From NCBI GenBank assembly GCA_021234155.1, contig JAJEKV010000010.1:4750871-4814870 (forward strand): a stretch of DNA of 64,000 nucleotides, given 5' to 3'. Each line of letters starts with the position of its first letter. Position 1 is the stretch's first letter. The notes under the pieces were generated by a model. The model searched no databases, was not told the origin of the DNA, and was given only the letters and a program-made list of their open reading frames with translations. The translations under genes and the position numbers were made by a program. This DNA is from Isoetes taiwanensis. Its lineage: Eukaryota; Streptophyta; Lycopodiopsida; Isoetales; Isoetaceae. Of the stretch, positions 1 to 10,689 are shown piece after piece.

Positions 1-2473
1 GTTGAGGTATGTGCTGCTGTAAAGGCCGTTAAATATCTATACAAATATGTCTACAAAGGGCCGGATATGATCAACGTGAACTTAGAGGCAGCAAGTGATG
101 GTGCAACTACTAGCAGGGCAACTACCATAAACCATGATGAGGTTGAGCAATTCTTAAATGCACGCTATTTTTCAGCTTCTGAAGCATCGTGGAGAATCCT
201 CTCATATGATATACAGCAAAGTTTCCTCATGTCACTAGATTGAATGTGCATCTCCCAATGCAACAAGATGTATACTATCGAGAAGGTATGAGCATGGACA
301 CGATAAGAAGTAAGAATAACGGAACAACGTTGACAGCTTTCTTCGAGAAGAATGCATCCGGAAATAGAGAGGCTACTCAATTGCTCTACCATGATTTTCC
401 TAAAAAGTTTACTTATGATAAACCTAGTAGGACATGGATGGGTAGATCCAACAATCAGAAGTTTCCCACGATTGGACGCATGTACTTTGTTAATCCTTCA
501 GAAGGAGAGCGATACTATTCCTATTGACCCATGTGACAGGTGCGGTTAGTTTTGAGGATCTGCGCTCCTTCGATGGAGAGTTGTGTGCCACATATAAAGA
601 AGCTTGCATTCGTCGTGGATTGCTTCGGGACGACACAGAATGGCTCGAGTCTCTTCAGGAAGCAGCAACATGGGGCATGCCACCACAATTGCGACATATG
701 TTCGCCATGATACTTTTAAATTGCGAACCATCGAATCCGCTGCAACTGTGGGAAGAAGTCAAGCTTTCTATGGACGATGACTTCTTGCATGAGGCACGAA
801 GGGTTGCGGAGGATCAAAGTGTGCAAGTGTGTGATTGGTTTTTTGATATGGCACTTCTAGACATTGAAGACGACATGAATTCTGGCGGACGATCTTTGAG
901 AGAGTTTGAATTCATTCTTCCCGAGCGTGCAATAGATCCATATATGATATTTCGGGATGAGGTGTTTCAAGAAGACATGGCAGAGGTGCAAGAAGCTGTG
1001 GACCGCCTATATAACGACCAACGTATTATCTTTGACCGTGTGATACGTGATGTTAGAAAAAGGACGGGTGTTCTTTGTTCATGGTGCAGGTGGATTGGGA
1101 AAGAGTTTTCTTTTTAACACCATGTTGTCTTATATTCGTGCCAGAAGTATCATTGCACTTGCAGTTGCTTCCTCTGGAATTGCATCCACTTTATTGAAGG
1201 GCGGGCGCACTGCACATTCAAGGTTCAAGATACCGATAAATATAGATGAGACATCAACGTGCAATATTCCAAAGCAGTCCGAGCTGGCAAAATTGATAAG
1301 AGCGACACGTATGATTATATGGGATGAGGCCCCAATGATGCATAAACATGTTTATGAAGCACTAGATAGAACGCTCCGTGATGTGATGTCATGTGACAAA
1401 TTATTTGGAGGACTCATTGTTGTTTTAGGAGGAGATTTTCGTCAGGTTCCACCTGTGGTACCACGAGGAAATCGACCCCAAATTGTGCAAGCTTCCTTGA
1501 AGTACTCTTACATATGGGATCATGTCGAGGAACATAAGCTCAAGACAAACATGCGGGTAATAGAATAGAATAGAATAGAATATGATTTTATCGTCCACGG
1601 AGACCAACTGGCCTATGGGACCTAAGTACAAAGAGCAAAGAGCAAAGAGCATTTGCTGACTATCTTCTACGGGTTGGAGATGGACTCGAAACCACATTTC
1701 CCAACGTTGGGTCAGACGTAATATGTCTTCCGGAAGAGATTTGTGTCAGGTCACAGGACTTGAATGATTTGTTAGCCGTGGCATTTCCGGATGTTTCCAC
1801 AAATTATGAAAGTGTGTCCTATTGGGTGCAAAGGGCAATCCTTACGCCACTAAATGAGGATGTAGATGAAGTAAACAAGAGGATGACAGAGTGGTTGCCT
1901 GCTACGCCTGTTGATTATTACAATGCCGATCGAGCTGTGGATGAGAATGATGCAGGGGTCTATCCTGTTGAATTTTTGAATGCGCAAACTCCAAGCGGGA
2001 TGCCTCCACATCAATTGACATTGAAGGTTGGCATGATTGTCATGTTGTTGAGGTCAATTTCTACCCGGAAAGGACTCTACAATGGAACTCGCCTCATCAT
2101 ACGTTCATTGGGAAGACGTGCTATAGATGCCGAGATTGTCACTGGAAAAAATATTGGGAGCAGAGTGTTCATATTTCGAATTCCTTTGGTGCCAAATAAT
2201 GCAGACATTCTATTTCAGTTTGAACGCATGCAATTTCCGCTACGCCCAGCTTTTGGCATGACAATCAACAAGTCCCAGGGCCAAACGATGAAAATGGTTG
2301 GTTTGTATTTGCCAAACCCAGTTTTTAGTCACGGACAACTCTATGTGGCACTCTCAAGAGCTCAAGGAATCCAAGGCATAAAGGTACTCATTCTATCGAA
2401 GGATGAAGATGCTTCCGCAGATGTCGACCGATCAAGATATACAACAAATATTGTATACAAAGAACTCCTCTAA
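1..2473 (+). pseudogene. Helitron Rep-helicase, C-terminal part, broken
   Basis: The first codons encode the Rep catalytic tyrosine motif (KYLYKYVYKG). A PIF1-family superfamily 1 helicase follows. Walker A is near 1087-1110 and reads GAGGLGKS, where copy 2 has GAGGSGKS. Walker B (IIWDEAPMM) is near 1315-1340, and the late helicase motif TINKSQGQTM near 2260-2290. In the family, Rep nicks DNA at the element end and the helicase unwinds for rolling-circle transposition. Frame breaks lie near 230, 515, 1050 and 1560-1640, the last being a foreign insert. The stop at 2471-2473 matches that of copy 2. It cannot encode a full protein. Confidence 0.9.
1557..1640 (-). mobile_element. Mini LINE 3'-end insertion with (TAGAA)n tail
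   Basis: Copy 2 reads straight through here. Copy 1 instead has four to five TAGAA units followed by about 36 bases that closely match 8952-8988, the 3' end of the LINE at 8933-10402. Read on the minus strand, this is a LINE 3' end with a short simple-sequence tail, that is, a severely 5'-truncated insertion. About 30 bases of helicase sequence present in copy 2 (around 20360-20390) are missing, so the insertion came with a small target deletion or a repair patch. Confidence 0.6.
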
Positions 2474-2583
2474 TTGTGAGCCTAATACTTAAATGTCTCT
2501 ACTTTCGATTTCTCTTTTTTTCATTGATCTTCTTTTATTTTATTTCTTTTTTGTCTTACTTACTTACTTCTTCATCCATGTAG

Positions 2584-3435
2584 ATGGTGCGTATTTTGGT
2601 CCCTTGGTATGTCTTTGGTCACCATGTCGCCAAATGCCTAAAAGGTGATAGGAGTTATCACGTCTCCAGTGTTATTTTTGTCGTACGTGCTCTTGGGTCA
2701 TGGTATGATTGGGAACGAAAATACCACACTCATATGCATGGGGTAGCAAGCGTGGAAATTGAGGAACTTATTAGAAAGCTCAAGGAAATATTTTGCACTG
2801 ATGAGGTTGTCACGTTGGAGCAGTTCATCCAACTAATTGGTGACTTCCTATTTCAGGAGTTATCACGTTACCAGTGTTATTTTTGTCGTATGTGCTCTTG
2901 GGTCATGGTATGATTGGGAACGAAAATACCACGCTCATATGCATGGGGTAGCAAGTGTGAAAATGGAGGAGCTTATTGGAAAGCTCAAGGATATATTTTG
3001 CACTGACGAGGTAGTGCATGTATCTATCTATTGGGTAATGTAGTGCTTTGACTAACCTGCAATTATTTGTCTTTTTTATCAGATGAGAAACGATACCGTG
3101 CACTAGCGAATTGGTGTCTTAGTAGCAAAAGAACTCACATGTGTTGGAATATGTAATGGAACCCATTTTAGGGTCTACAAATCATTCCTTCCTGAGGCGG
3201 TATCTGATTCCATCATACGAGTCTACCTTCGGGATGAGTTGTCTCATGTGCTTGATAGTCGTGAGACGTCATGGGCAGTTCGAATCAATGACTCGCCCGT
3301 GCATTTCACTTTTACCCCGGCTAAGATGTTATCTGTCGGAGAAGTGAAGATATCACGGGGGTATCCAACAAAGTACAATATTAGGCCCTTGGTGATGTGC
3401 GCCATATGGAGATGCATATTTAGAGTTCCATCATA
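2584..3435 (+). pseudogene. Helitron downstream accessory gene, copy 1 (internally duplicated)
   Basis: This is the counterpart of the spliced gene at 21329-22088. The start follows an ATGTAG acceptor-like sequence. A block of about 150 bases encoding the GSWYDWERKYH segment occurs twice, at 2661-2812 and 2869-3020, whereas copy 2 has it once. The second exon (from about 3083) has lost its frame in the first half: copy 2 reads GTGCACTGG where this copy reads GTGCACTAG, a stop. No known domain is recognised. It is probably inactive. Confidence 0.7.
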
Positions 3436-3777
3436 AACTAAAATACGTCAATGAGCTAGGACAAAATTTTGTGTTTTGTATTTCTGTACCTATTTTTTGT
3501 TCGTGTATTTAACTACTTCTAAGGGTGACATTTTGAGCATAAGTTTTGGATCCAGCTTTCCAAAATTTTGTTTTCAAAGGTAGATTTAACACATTTATTA
3601 CAAAGCATTGTTTTCTCTGTTGAAATTGATAAACACAAAGTTAATACATTGATGATACTGTCATTAGACAAATTTCAATAACAAAAAAATTACAAAAGCA
3701 AATATTGTCTGATCTTGCCTATATCAACGTGTGTATGGACGTTAAAGGCCGAGGAAAAACACATGCCCAGGACATTA
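3436..3777 (+). other. 3' non-coding region of Helitron copy 1
   Basis: AT-rich sequence matching 22089-22421 of copy 2, with no ORF. It leads into the terminal hairpin. Conserved blocks such as GGACGTTAAAGGCCGAGGA lie about 40 bases before the hairpin in both copies. Confidence 0.7.
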
Positions 3778-3807
3778 GCCCGGCAACGCCGGGCATCTAC
3801 TTACTTA
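3778..3807 (+). terminator. Helitron 3'-terminal hairpin, copy 1
   Basis: GCCCGGCAACGCCGGGC forms a 7-bp GC stem with a 3-base loop. It is followed at the usual 10-12 base distance by CTTA in place of the canonical CTRR. In Helitrons this hairpin marks the replication stop. The same stem occurs at 22422 and 37816, and a variant at 18222. Confidence 0.75.
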
Positions 3808-3820
3808 AAATGTTTTTGCC

Positions 3821-4252
3821 CCAACACATAACTACCATTGAAACCATTGAATCCAACACATTTAAATTAAAATCCCCCTTAAACCCCCTTTGGTTTGGGT
3901 GCATATGGTTTGGGTGCATATTCACACGGGGGGTGACTCCGGGCAACGAGAGCTGTTGGATAGGCATATTCACCCCTTATTCCTTAATCTACACCGTACG
4001 TAAAGTTCCTCGTTTGTGGGGTATGCAAGTACAAGATTTGCTATACTGTATAACAAGATTCACAAAATACTATAAGATTTCAAGCGGAATACTATATGGT
4101 GTTGATTTCGTACGTGCAAAATACAAATACGAGGGCTCTCGCTGCCCTACGTCACCCCCCGTGTGAATATGCACCCAAACCAAAGGGGGTTTAAGGGGGA
4201 TTTTAATTTAAATGTGTTGGATTCAATGGTTTCAATGGTAGTTATGTGTTGG
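3821..4252. repeat. Long inverted repeat (foldback module)
   Basis: The left arm starting CCAACACATAACTACCATT is the reverse complement of the right arm ending AATGGTAGTTATGTGTTGG. Arms are about 140 bases and surround about 150 bases. The whole could fold into a long hairpin. The same module occurs at 14712-15155, and with one arm only at 60421-60714. It could be an independent MITE or one end of element X. Confidence 0.75.
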
Positions 4253-4395
4253 TTATTATACTAAAAAAAATTTTGGGCCCTTCGGGCCCTAAAAAAAACA
4301 AGCAGACGTAAGAATATTAATTAATGTTAATGGTTGTTATGTGTTGGTTGTGATACTAAAATAATTTTTGGGCCCTTCGGGCCCTAAAAAAAGCA
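4225..4395 (+). repeat. Tandemly duplicated outer arm with GGGCCC palindromes
   Basis: A unit of about 80-95 bases (TATGTGTTGGTT, T-rich, then GGGCCCTTCGGGCCC) occurs twice, with palindromes at 4275-4289 and 4370-4384. Each palindrome is a perfect 6-bp stem with a 3-base loop. A single palindrome flanks the equivalent arm at 14675-14689 and 60737-60751. Confidence 0.8.
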
Positions 4396-4782
4396 TAATA
4401 TGAAACCTGAGAAACTATAATGTTATAGCATACCGTAATTTAATTACATACGCTTCACCACAGCATTTAACTGTTAAATGGTATAGATATATAATTAGAT
4501 TCTTCACCACAAAGATTCTATCCACGTATATGAATGGCATAAAAGCATAATTTGTCTCTTCATCACAATGTTATGAAGAGCAACTGCAATCTTTAAAATA
4601 GTTCAGCATGTAATTCATGTGCATGAAATTCCTGGATGGAGCGATGGCTTATAGCCGGATGCAGTTTAAAAATCCATCATGATATGAGTTGAATATAGTG
4701 CTACATAAGATAATAGGCATAATCTGCAAGTTTCCTAATAGATCAAACCCAGTTGCCTTCACCCATTTTGACATGCTGTTAA
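4396..4782. other. AT-rich interior of element X copy 1
   Basis: No gene or clear repeat is seen. This probably represents intron or 3' flank of the captured exchanger gene that follows on the minus strand. Confidence 0.4.
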
Positions 4783-5727
4783 TGAATTCCTGTTTTTTGA
4801 ATCAATCCATCATTCGAAATATCAAAGTCTCTTAACCAGACTTGGAGTTCATCTTCTTCAAGTATATTTGTGTGGGTACATATTCCCAGACTCAGCACAA
4901 GCGATTTCAGCTCACTTTTGGAAAGGGTCCCGTTTTTGTCTATGTCAAAGGCTTCAAAGATTCTGTATGAAGCAAGGGATGCATGAGAAGTCTAGACTTG
5001 AGACAACAAGAATGATCCGTTTTCTTATGCTGCATTGGTGCAGTAAACAAGCACTTACTTTGAAAAAACGGCTGTATTAGGAGTTCTTCTATCTGTCCTT
5101 TCTTGAATCCAAGGTGAGAATACCTGACATAGAAGATGATCAAACAACTATGCAAGACCACAACCTGACTGATTTATAGCTGAAAAGACAGTGCCTATAA
5201 TCCAGACTCTACGAAAGTGTAATTCTCAGCGACTTCATGCAAAACAATATGTAGCATAATGACACTACGAAGATGAATAAGGTAAGAGAGAAGCGGCTAC
5301 TTGAAGAAATGAAAATCAAGGTTGATGAAGCACCTGGTAAGAGCAGTAAACCAAGAGTCCAATGAATGCCAAAGCACAGCTTATAATATCAAATATGTGT
5401 CCCAATTGACTCTTATGAAATGTGTGTGGAATCTGAGCGAATAAGTAGGGTATAACAGTGACAATCATAATCCAAGCTGCCACTCTTGTTTGCGGATCTG
5501 TCAAAACTCCAGTACCTGGATAGTTGGTTACGTTAGTGCCTGCCTGCAAAATTAGCTCAGAGGAAATTCTTACTGAAAATGTCAAATTTCCTTGTCAATG
5601 TGCAATCCTTTGCTTTGCCATCTTGAAGGTCACAACGGCCAACAAGCAGAGAGCTACCCCAGAGAAGAGTAAGCAACATAACAGTTGATCCAGCAAGTAG
5701 ACCCATTCCCACCAGAACTTCGGCCTG
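4783..5727 (-). pseudogene. NCL: Captured fragment of a plant NCL-type Na+/Ca2+ exchanger
   Basis: Three exon-like blocks read on the minus strand. At about 5727-5574 the sequence encodes GMGLLAGSTVMLLTLLWGS followed by LVGRCD, typical of a membrane segment of plant NCL-like cation exchangers. At 5543-5334 it encodes TGVLTDPQTRVAAWIM and further hydrophobic segments, bounded by TTTTGCAG and CCAG/GTGC splice signals. At about 4961-4783 it encodes a good EF-hand loop (DIDKNGTLSKSE) and a second, incomplete one. In the family these are vacuolar or plasma-membrane exchangers with a cytosolic EF-hand pair. There is no start, the intron between the first two blocks is only about 30 bases, and stops intervene, so this is a transposon-captured fragment, not a working gene. 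Confidence 0.75.
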
Positions 5728-5755
5728 TGCACTCACTGCCATCCCAGATACTGCA

Positions 5756-5796
5756 TGCCATGCCATGCCATGCCATGCCATGCCATGCCATTCAAT
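5756..5796. repeat. TGCCA pentamer microsatellite
   Basis: About eight uninterrupted units of CATGC/TGCCA just upstream of the captured exchanger exons. The MAWHG-repeat ORF on the minus strand here is only a reading of this microsatellite. Confidence 0.9.
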
Positions 5797-8700
5797 TGAA
5801 GATCAGACACTTGCGTTGCTGTTCTGTTGCGTTGCGTTGCTGTTCTGCCGTTGCATCTGCGGCATACTTTACAATGCAGACTATGATTTTGGAAGCCCAG
5901 GCAGGGGATTGCTCCATTTCCTTGCTTGTATTTCCTTTCTTTTTTCAACAAATTTTTAAGAAGAAGCTAATTAATACATTCGGAAGAGACGGGAGAAGGC
6001 AGATCGAGTTAACCCCAACGACCTGGCTCTTATCAGCAGAAATACACCTGAAATTGAAAATAAAAAGGGAGAACTGACCTACCCCTTGGATCGAACTGGT
6101 TCTACCCCTTGGATCGAACAAGGTCGAAAATCATGTAGCGGCCCACAAGTTATCTTGAAGCGTTCGGTTATCAGAAAGTGCAGGTCGGGGTCCGAAGCTG
6201 CATGTCCTCAACTGCCCTTATATACAGGCCCGACCTTTACCAAGAGCACGAGCATCTAAAACAAACATCCCGAAATCTCTTTTTCGCTACTACCCGCATT
6301 AAACCGGGCCGTTGAAACCGGCTTTGATTTCATACACCCACCGCACCCAAGCTCGCCCCGATTAAGGAGTTCATCCTTTGCCTTCACCTGCCGATCCCTG
6401 CAAAAAGAAAATAGAATCGAAGAAGGAATAAAACCCTAAAATGGTTTTTTCGATGCTTGCATGTTCAAGCCCCTAAAATAAAAAGAGGGCTTTTGTTGTG
6501 AGCCCTTGGATGTTGGACCATTGAAAAAAAAAAAGCTAAATCAACGACTAAGAAATGGTGCACTCTAGATGTACGCATTAGTACATCGATTCGAATACGC
6601 CATGAAATCTTAGGAAAACCTTTGTGAAAAGTGTACAAAAACACAAAAAAAACCCCCTGTCATTATGCTACATATTTTCATGCCAGTATGCCCTTTCCGG
6701 GTGTGACTTTTGGAAGCCAAAAACGCGTTTTCCAGCAATGGTCTTGCTTTTCCGGCGTACCTTCCCTCCCTGCAAAATAATGATGCAAAATCTCCCCTTT
6801 TTCACTACATTTTTTGAACGAACGAAAATTATTATACTAAATCGCCCCCTCTCGCTAAATTTTTGGAACGTCTCTCCCCTTTTCAGTAAATTCTTTGAAC
6901 GTTCAGCTAATTTCTCGGAAGGAGGATATCCCAGTGATGATGGGCCGGCTGGATTCAATTCGGCCAGAAAATAAGAGGGCCGAGTGTTTCTTACAGATCG
7001 CTGGAGCAGGAGCAGGGCCGGGTGTTTGCTTACAGAACGCTGGTCCATGGTTGATCCAAGAAGTTAGGCGGCAAGATTTTGACGATTTTACACAGACATC
7101 AGGGAGAGTTTGGCTATCAGGGCAGGAGACGAGATTTGGGGCAGCGCTTGGGCTTTGGAGCCATTCTAAAAGGTAAACGTAATAGGTAAAAACAGCTTTT
7201 TTTTCTGTATTCTCTGCTTCGATCCATAGCTCTTTCCCTGTAAATCTTCCTTTCCCCTGGCTTTTAATATATGGCCACTGTAAAAACAGATTCTTCATTG
7301 TAATTTTTTTTCATCTGTAACAGGTTCTCAGTTTATCTTCTCTGGTTCATCAAACTGTTATTGGCTTTTTTTTGTATCCTCTGCTTCGATATATAGCTCT
7401 TTCCCTTATAATCTGATATTGGTTCCACAGAACAGAGTAAGAATGAAAATCTACAGTTGGATCATACCACAGATATATAGTTTTGGGATAATCTTACAGG
7501 ATGTATCACGGTAGGAAGTCCATGCACTAAAGATCGATTAAGCCCCATTTATTTGCTCATTTATTTAATCCATAAATTTGCTCAAGCCTTCTGAATATAG
7601 ACAGGTAGGAGGCCAATGATAGTCTGAAGGTCCATCTTGAAATGTAAGGACTGTGCATTTATACAACAGGTAACTATGTAGTTTTTAATAAGAAACGAAT
7701 GGAATAGCGCTTTGTACTGTGAGAATGAATAGCATATTGACTCAAAACAAAAGCATTTCCTGGCCTCCAAGCGCCAGCACAGTGTTCTTCCTTTATCAAA
7801 TGGTTCGATCTATAACACTTCCTTTGCAAACCTGCTTTGCAAATCTGCTTTTGCCTTCTTGCTTTTGCTTTTAATGGTTGGCCTCTGTTTTATCTTCTGT
7901 GTAATGCCTCTCCTGCTTACTATCTCTGAAAAAATGCTTCAAGATTTTATAATTTCTATTACATGAATTTATGGATGCAAAAAGGGAAGCCATCTCTGTT
8001 GAGTGGAGGCAGCTACTTTTTATTTCTGCCTTCAACGCAGCTTAAACCTTTTCCAAGCATAATAGACACATGGATTGCATTGCAGTCTGCAGATCATCAC
8101 CTCAGATATTTCGATTAATGGTTTCGATTCTTGCTGTAATAGGGTTGTCTCCAGCTTATCATTGGATTTGCTACCAGCTTTTTTTTCAGGATGTCCAGCT
8201 TATCATGGTTCCAATTATTTGCTGCACTATTTTGATTTAAACAAATTGCCTTCCTTACTTATCATGGTTCGGGGTATTTGCTGCACTATTTTGATTTAAC
8301 CAAGTTGCCTTCCTTACTGTTTAATCCCTTCTATTATAGTTTTTTTTACCTACAGTTTAACCCCTTCTGTAAATAATTTAACCCCTTCTATTATACCTTA
8401 ACCATGAAGAATAACACCATAATTTAACTCATGCAAGAAGCTGCATCATTTCTGGATAGTAATTGTTTGTGTTGTTGATGTGGGGCATCAAAGTCTATAG
8501 GAGGCACACATATCAAGTGAATTCAAGGTGTTTTACACAACCACATACAACCACATACATTTTGGTTGCTTTGAAATAAGCTAATGTCTTAACCAATAGA
8601 TTTAACACACAACAACCAAACAAATTTTAGCACCACTTTTGAAATATATAAATTGCCCTAACTTAGAATTAGGTGAACTTTAACTTAGACAACGGAACTG

Positions 8701-8802
8701 TTGGAAAATATAAGGTTTTATATAAAGTTTTTGGCCAAATGTTGTAACATATAAGTGGAACATTAAAATGATTTGGGTTAAAACATTATTTCCGTAATGT
8801 AG
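5797..8802. other. Non-coding element X and flanking sequence
   Basis: No convincing gene. Up to 6674 this is the remainder of element X. Beyond that it is probably 5' non-coding sequence of Helitron copy 2 or of the gypsy element that hosts it. Two related T-rich passages (7195-7250 and 7365-7420) share CTCTGCTTCGAT and ATAGCTCTTTCCCT. Short ORFs at 6895-7298 overlap on both strands and have no recognisable domain. The Helitron copy 2 5' end (expected as A followed by TC) could not be located. Confidence 0.4.
8204..8315 (+). repeat. 56-60 bp direct tandem duplication
   Basis: The phrase TTTGCTGCACTATTTTGATT with flanking TTGCCTTCCTTACT occurs twice in a row with a few substitutions. It lies in otherwise featureless AT-rich DNA. 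Confidence 0.85.
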
Positions 8803-10689
8803 ATGGTGGTGGTGAATGTTGCATGGGATTCCTACCCAAAACATATTGCACAATTCTTTAGAGATGGACGTGCCTTGCCACTATTTGACGATGATTTTGA
8901 TGCATACTTTGAATACTTAGCAGAGGTGGAAGGAAGGAAGGAAGGAAGGTACTTTTATCGTCCACGGAGACCAATCGGTCTATGGGACCCAATACAAAAA
9001 CGCAGCAAGCGGATTACTGCCCGGATTAAAAACCCCCACCAAGGGTTTTCGAGGGAAAACCGTAGCAACAAGAATCGCCGACAAAACCGCGTGCTAATCA
9101 TATAAAATGCGTAAACATCCCAATATATCTGAGCCATGCACCACCCCCCAGTAGTGCCTAGTCACGGACCCAAAGGGGCAAAGGTGACCTCGCAGTCCAA
9201 GTACCTCCGGATGTATGACCCTGTGGCACGCATCGACGGCGGTGTGTTCATCGGCAAATGCAAGGGCACGTCCGGCCGCATTTAAGGGAGCGATCCGGCC
9301 CGACTGACCGAACGCCGGGCAACTCGAAAGTGTGAGACTCATCCTCAATGGCACCCGCTTGACAAAGATCGACAGAGTTCTGTCCCGGCGGGGCTCCCCA
9401 ATCCACCGCCCGCCTCGATCGCGAAGATGGTGGGCACTGCGGCGTAATGGAGGCAATGACTCTCGCAGGGCAAGCTAGGAACGCAGGTAGAGCTGTGGGC
9501 CCGGGCTAACACGGGTTGATGTGCTCCTTGTAATGGGCCATTTTGACCTGCTCTAGAGCAATGGGGTCCCGTGAGCTTGCCAAGGAAACAAGCATCTAGG
9601 TACTCCCGCCAGGTCGCCACGATCGTCACGCGCTTCAACAGACGCGACGTGCTTCTCGCGACGCTCCATCCGGGCGAACCACCGATCTCTCTTACCCTCC
9701 AACAGCCCTAAGCCATTGCGCGGACTCATGGCCACAGTGTAAGCCCAAAAGGGAGCCGAAAGCATCACCCATAGTAACCACTTTTCAAAAATAGACGATG
9801 TGTCTATCAAGGGCTGCCACCGGTTGCAAGAATCCATTTCGCAGCAGAACCGATAGGGGGACCAAGGTTTCACCCTGCGCCCGTGCCAAAATGCCTTCGC
9901 GACCTGCCCAAGTCATTCCAGTCGCCAAAGAGACGCACCGGGCCCCAAACCTCGACCCGTCTGAAGGACAGTTCGACCATGCCCGAACAGATGTGGACTG
10001 ATGTCCCCAATCATATAGCTCGCCGGTGGATGTTGTTCTCAAGATGGCATAAAGCTTTCCACCGGGCCGTCACCAAGAAGCGGATAGACGCCTCCCGCCA
10101 GAAGCGAGGGAGGGGAACTCCACCCCTAGGTACTTGTAGGTGGGCATGACGCCCCACAGCTGGCCCCCCGATATGTGAGTGCGTGGAGGCATGGGGTGAC
10201 GGAAGAGGATATGAGAACCACCTCGGTCTTGGCCGGATTGACGCCAAGCATGTCCGTAGCGACAAAATGTGTCTAGGGCATCCAGTGAGACCGCATAGCT
10301 TCGGGGTGTGGGCCAGCAGGCCAACATCGTCCGCGATAGATGAGTCAAGGATGACACGGTGCAAAAGTCAGATGCCATCCCCCCATGCTCAGTAAGCCAA
10401 AATGGAAGATGCCGCAAAAAGTGTTGCACTAGGGAATGATGGGATGCAAGTGAACATTAAAGCACTGCTTTGGGCTTTGAGAGTATTTGGAGAGTGGTAT
10501 GAAGCACTAGGATTGCTTGGAGTTGAGATACGCCCAGAGTCTAAAATTGAGCTAGATATTGACAATTTTGCTAGACAAATGTATGCTAGCTTTCGTAAAC
10601 GTGGCTTTGTGCGAGTCCATAAGTTTGTGGAAGCAATGGAAGCTACCTTATATATGGAATACCTTATGCAACATGGGTTGGATATGTAG
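8803..10689 (+). pseudogene. Helitron upstream accessory gene, split by a LINE
   Basis: The ATG at 8803 follows an ATGTAG acceptor-like sequence, as in the downstream accessory gene. The frame runs to 8932, is interrupted by the LINE at 8933-10402, and continues in the same frame from 10409 to the stop near 10687. The duplicated target TGGAAG (8927-8932 and 10403-10408) fixes the join. The uninterrupted product would be about 137 residues. Its second half (LLWALRVFGEWYEA, then FVRVHKFVEAME) resembles the downstream protein (IFVVRALGSWYDWE, then VVKLEQFIQLID), so the two look paralogous. No named domain is recognised. Further exons may follow at 10921-11336. Confidence 0.65.
8933..10402 (-). 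mobile_element. Truncated, decayed LINE with microsatellite 3' tail
   Basis: Read on the minus strand, scattered frames give a reverse transcriptase remnant: the catalytic ADDVGLLAHT motif near 10310-10340, followed by the PTYKYLGVEFP block near 10090-10130. The GC content is well above the surroundings. The 3' end at 8933-8950 is a run of CTTC units rather than poly-A, and TGGAAG is duplicated on both sides. Non-poly-A simple tails are known for RTE-type LINEs; assigning this clade is inference. The 5' end is truncated and the frame is broken many times. Confidence 0.7.

Larger units (their letters stand above)
1..3807 (+). mobile_element. Helitron copy 1 (3' portion, cut by window start)
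   Basis: This rolling-circle transposon matches 18727-22451 almost base for base and in the same order: Rep tyrosine motif, PIF1-type helicase, accessory gene and 3' hairpin. The left part lies outside the window. The 3' end has the hairpin at 3778-3794, but the terminal CTAG seen in copy 2 reads CTTA here, so the last base is approximate. Coding lesions differ from those in copy 2, so the two decayed independently. It is probably immobile by itself. Confidence 0.85.
3821..6674 (-). mobile_element. Element X, copy 1
   Basis: This is one of three copies of a 2.4-2.9 kb element. The defining end, read on the minus strand from 6674, is TATGTAGCATAATGACAGGG followed by a conserved subterminal region containing TCTAGAGTGCACC. 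The other end (3821-4395) carries a long inverted repeat and GGGCCC palindromes. The interior differs between copies; here it holds exons of a sodium/calcium exchanger (4783-5727). No transposase was found. Superfamily is undetermined: the ends are not those of a standard Helitron (no TC...CTRR) and do not form a matching terminal pair. Confidence 0.6.

Noticed and set aside
4250-4395. GGGCCCTTCGGGCCC as a rho-independent terminator
   Set aside because: The sequence is a plant nuclear transposon. The palindrome is tied to element X ends and has no transcription-unit context.
5557-5951. Protein with MAWHG repeats
   Set aside because: It is only a translation of the TGCCA microsatellite next to the captured exchanger exon.
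9094-10429. GC-rich island as a bacterial or organellar insert
   Set aside because: Minus-strand reverse transcriptase motifs and the TGGAAG target duplication identify it as a LINE.
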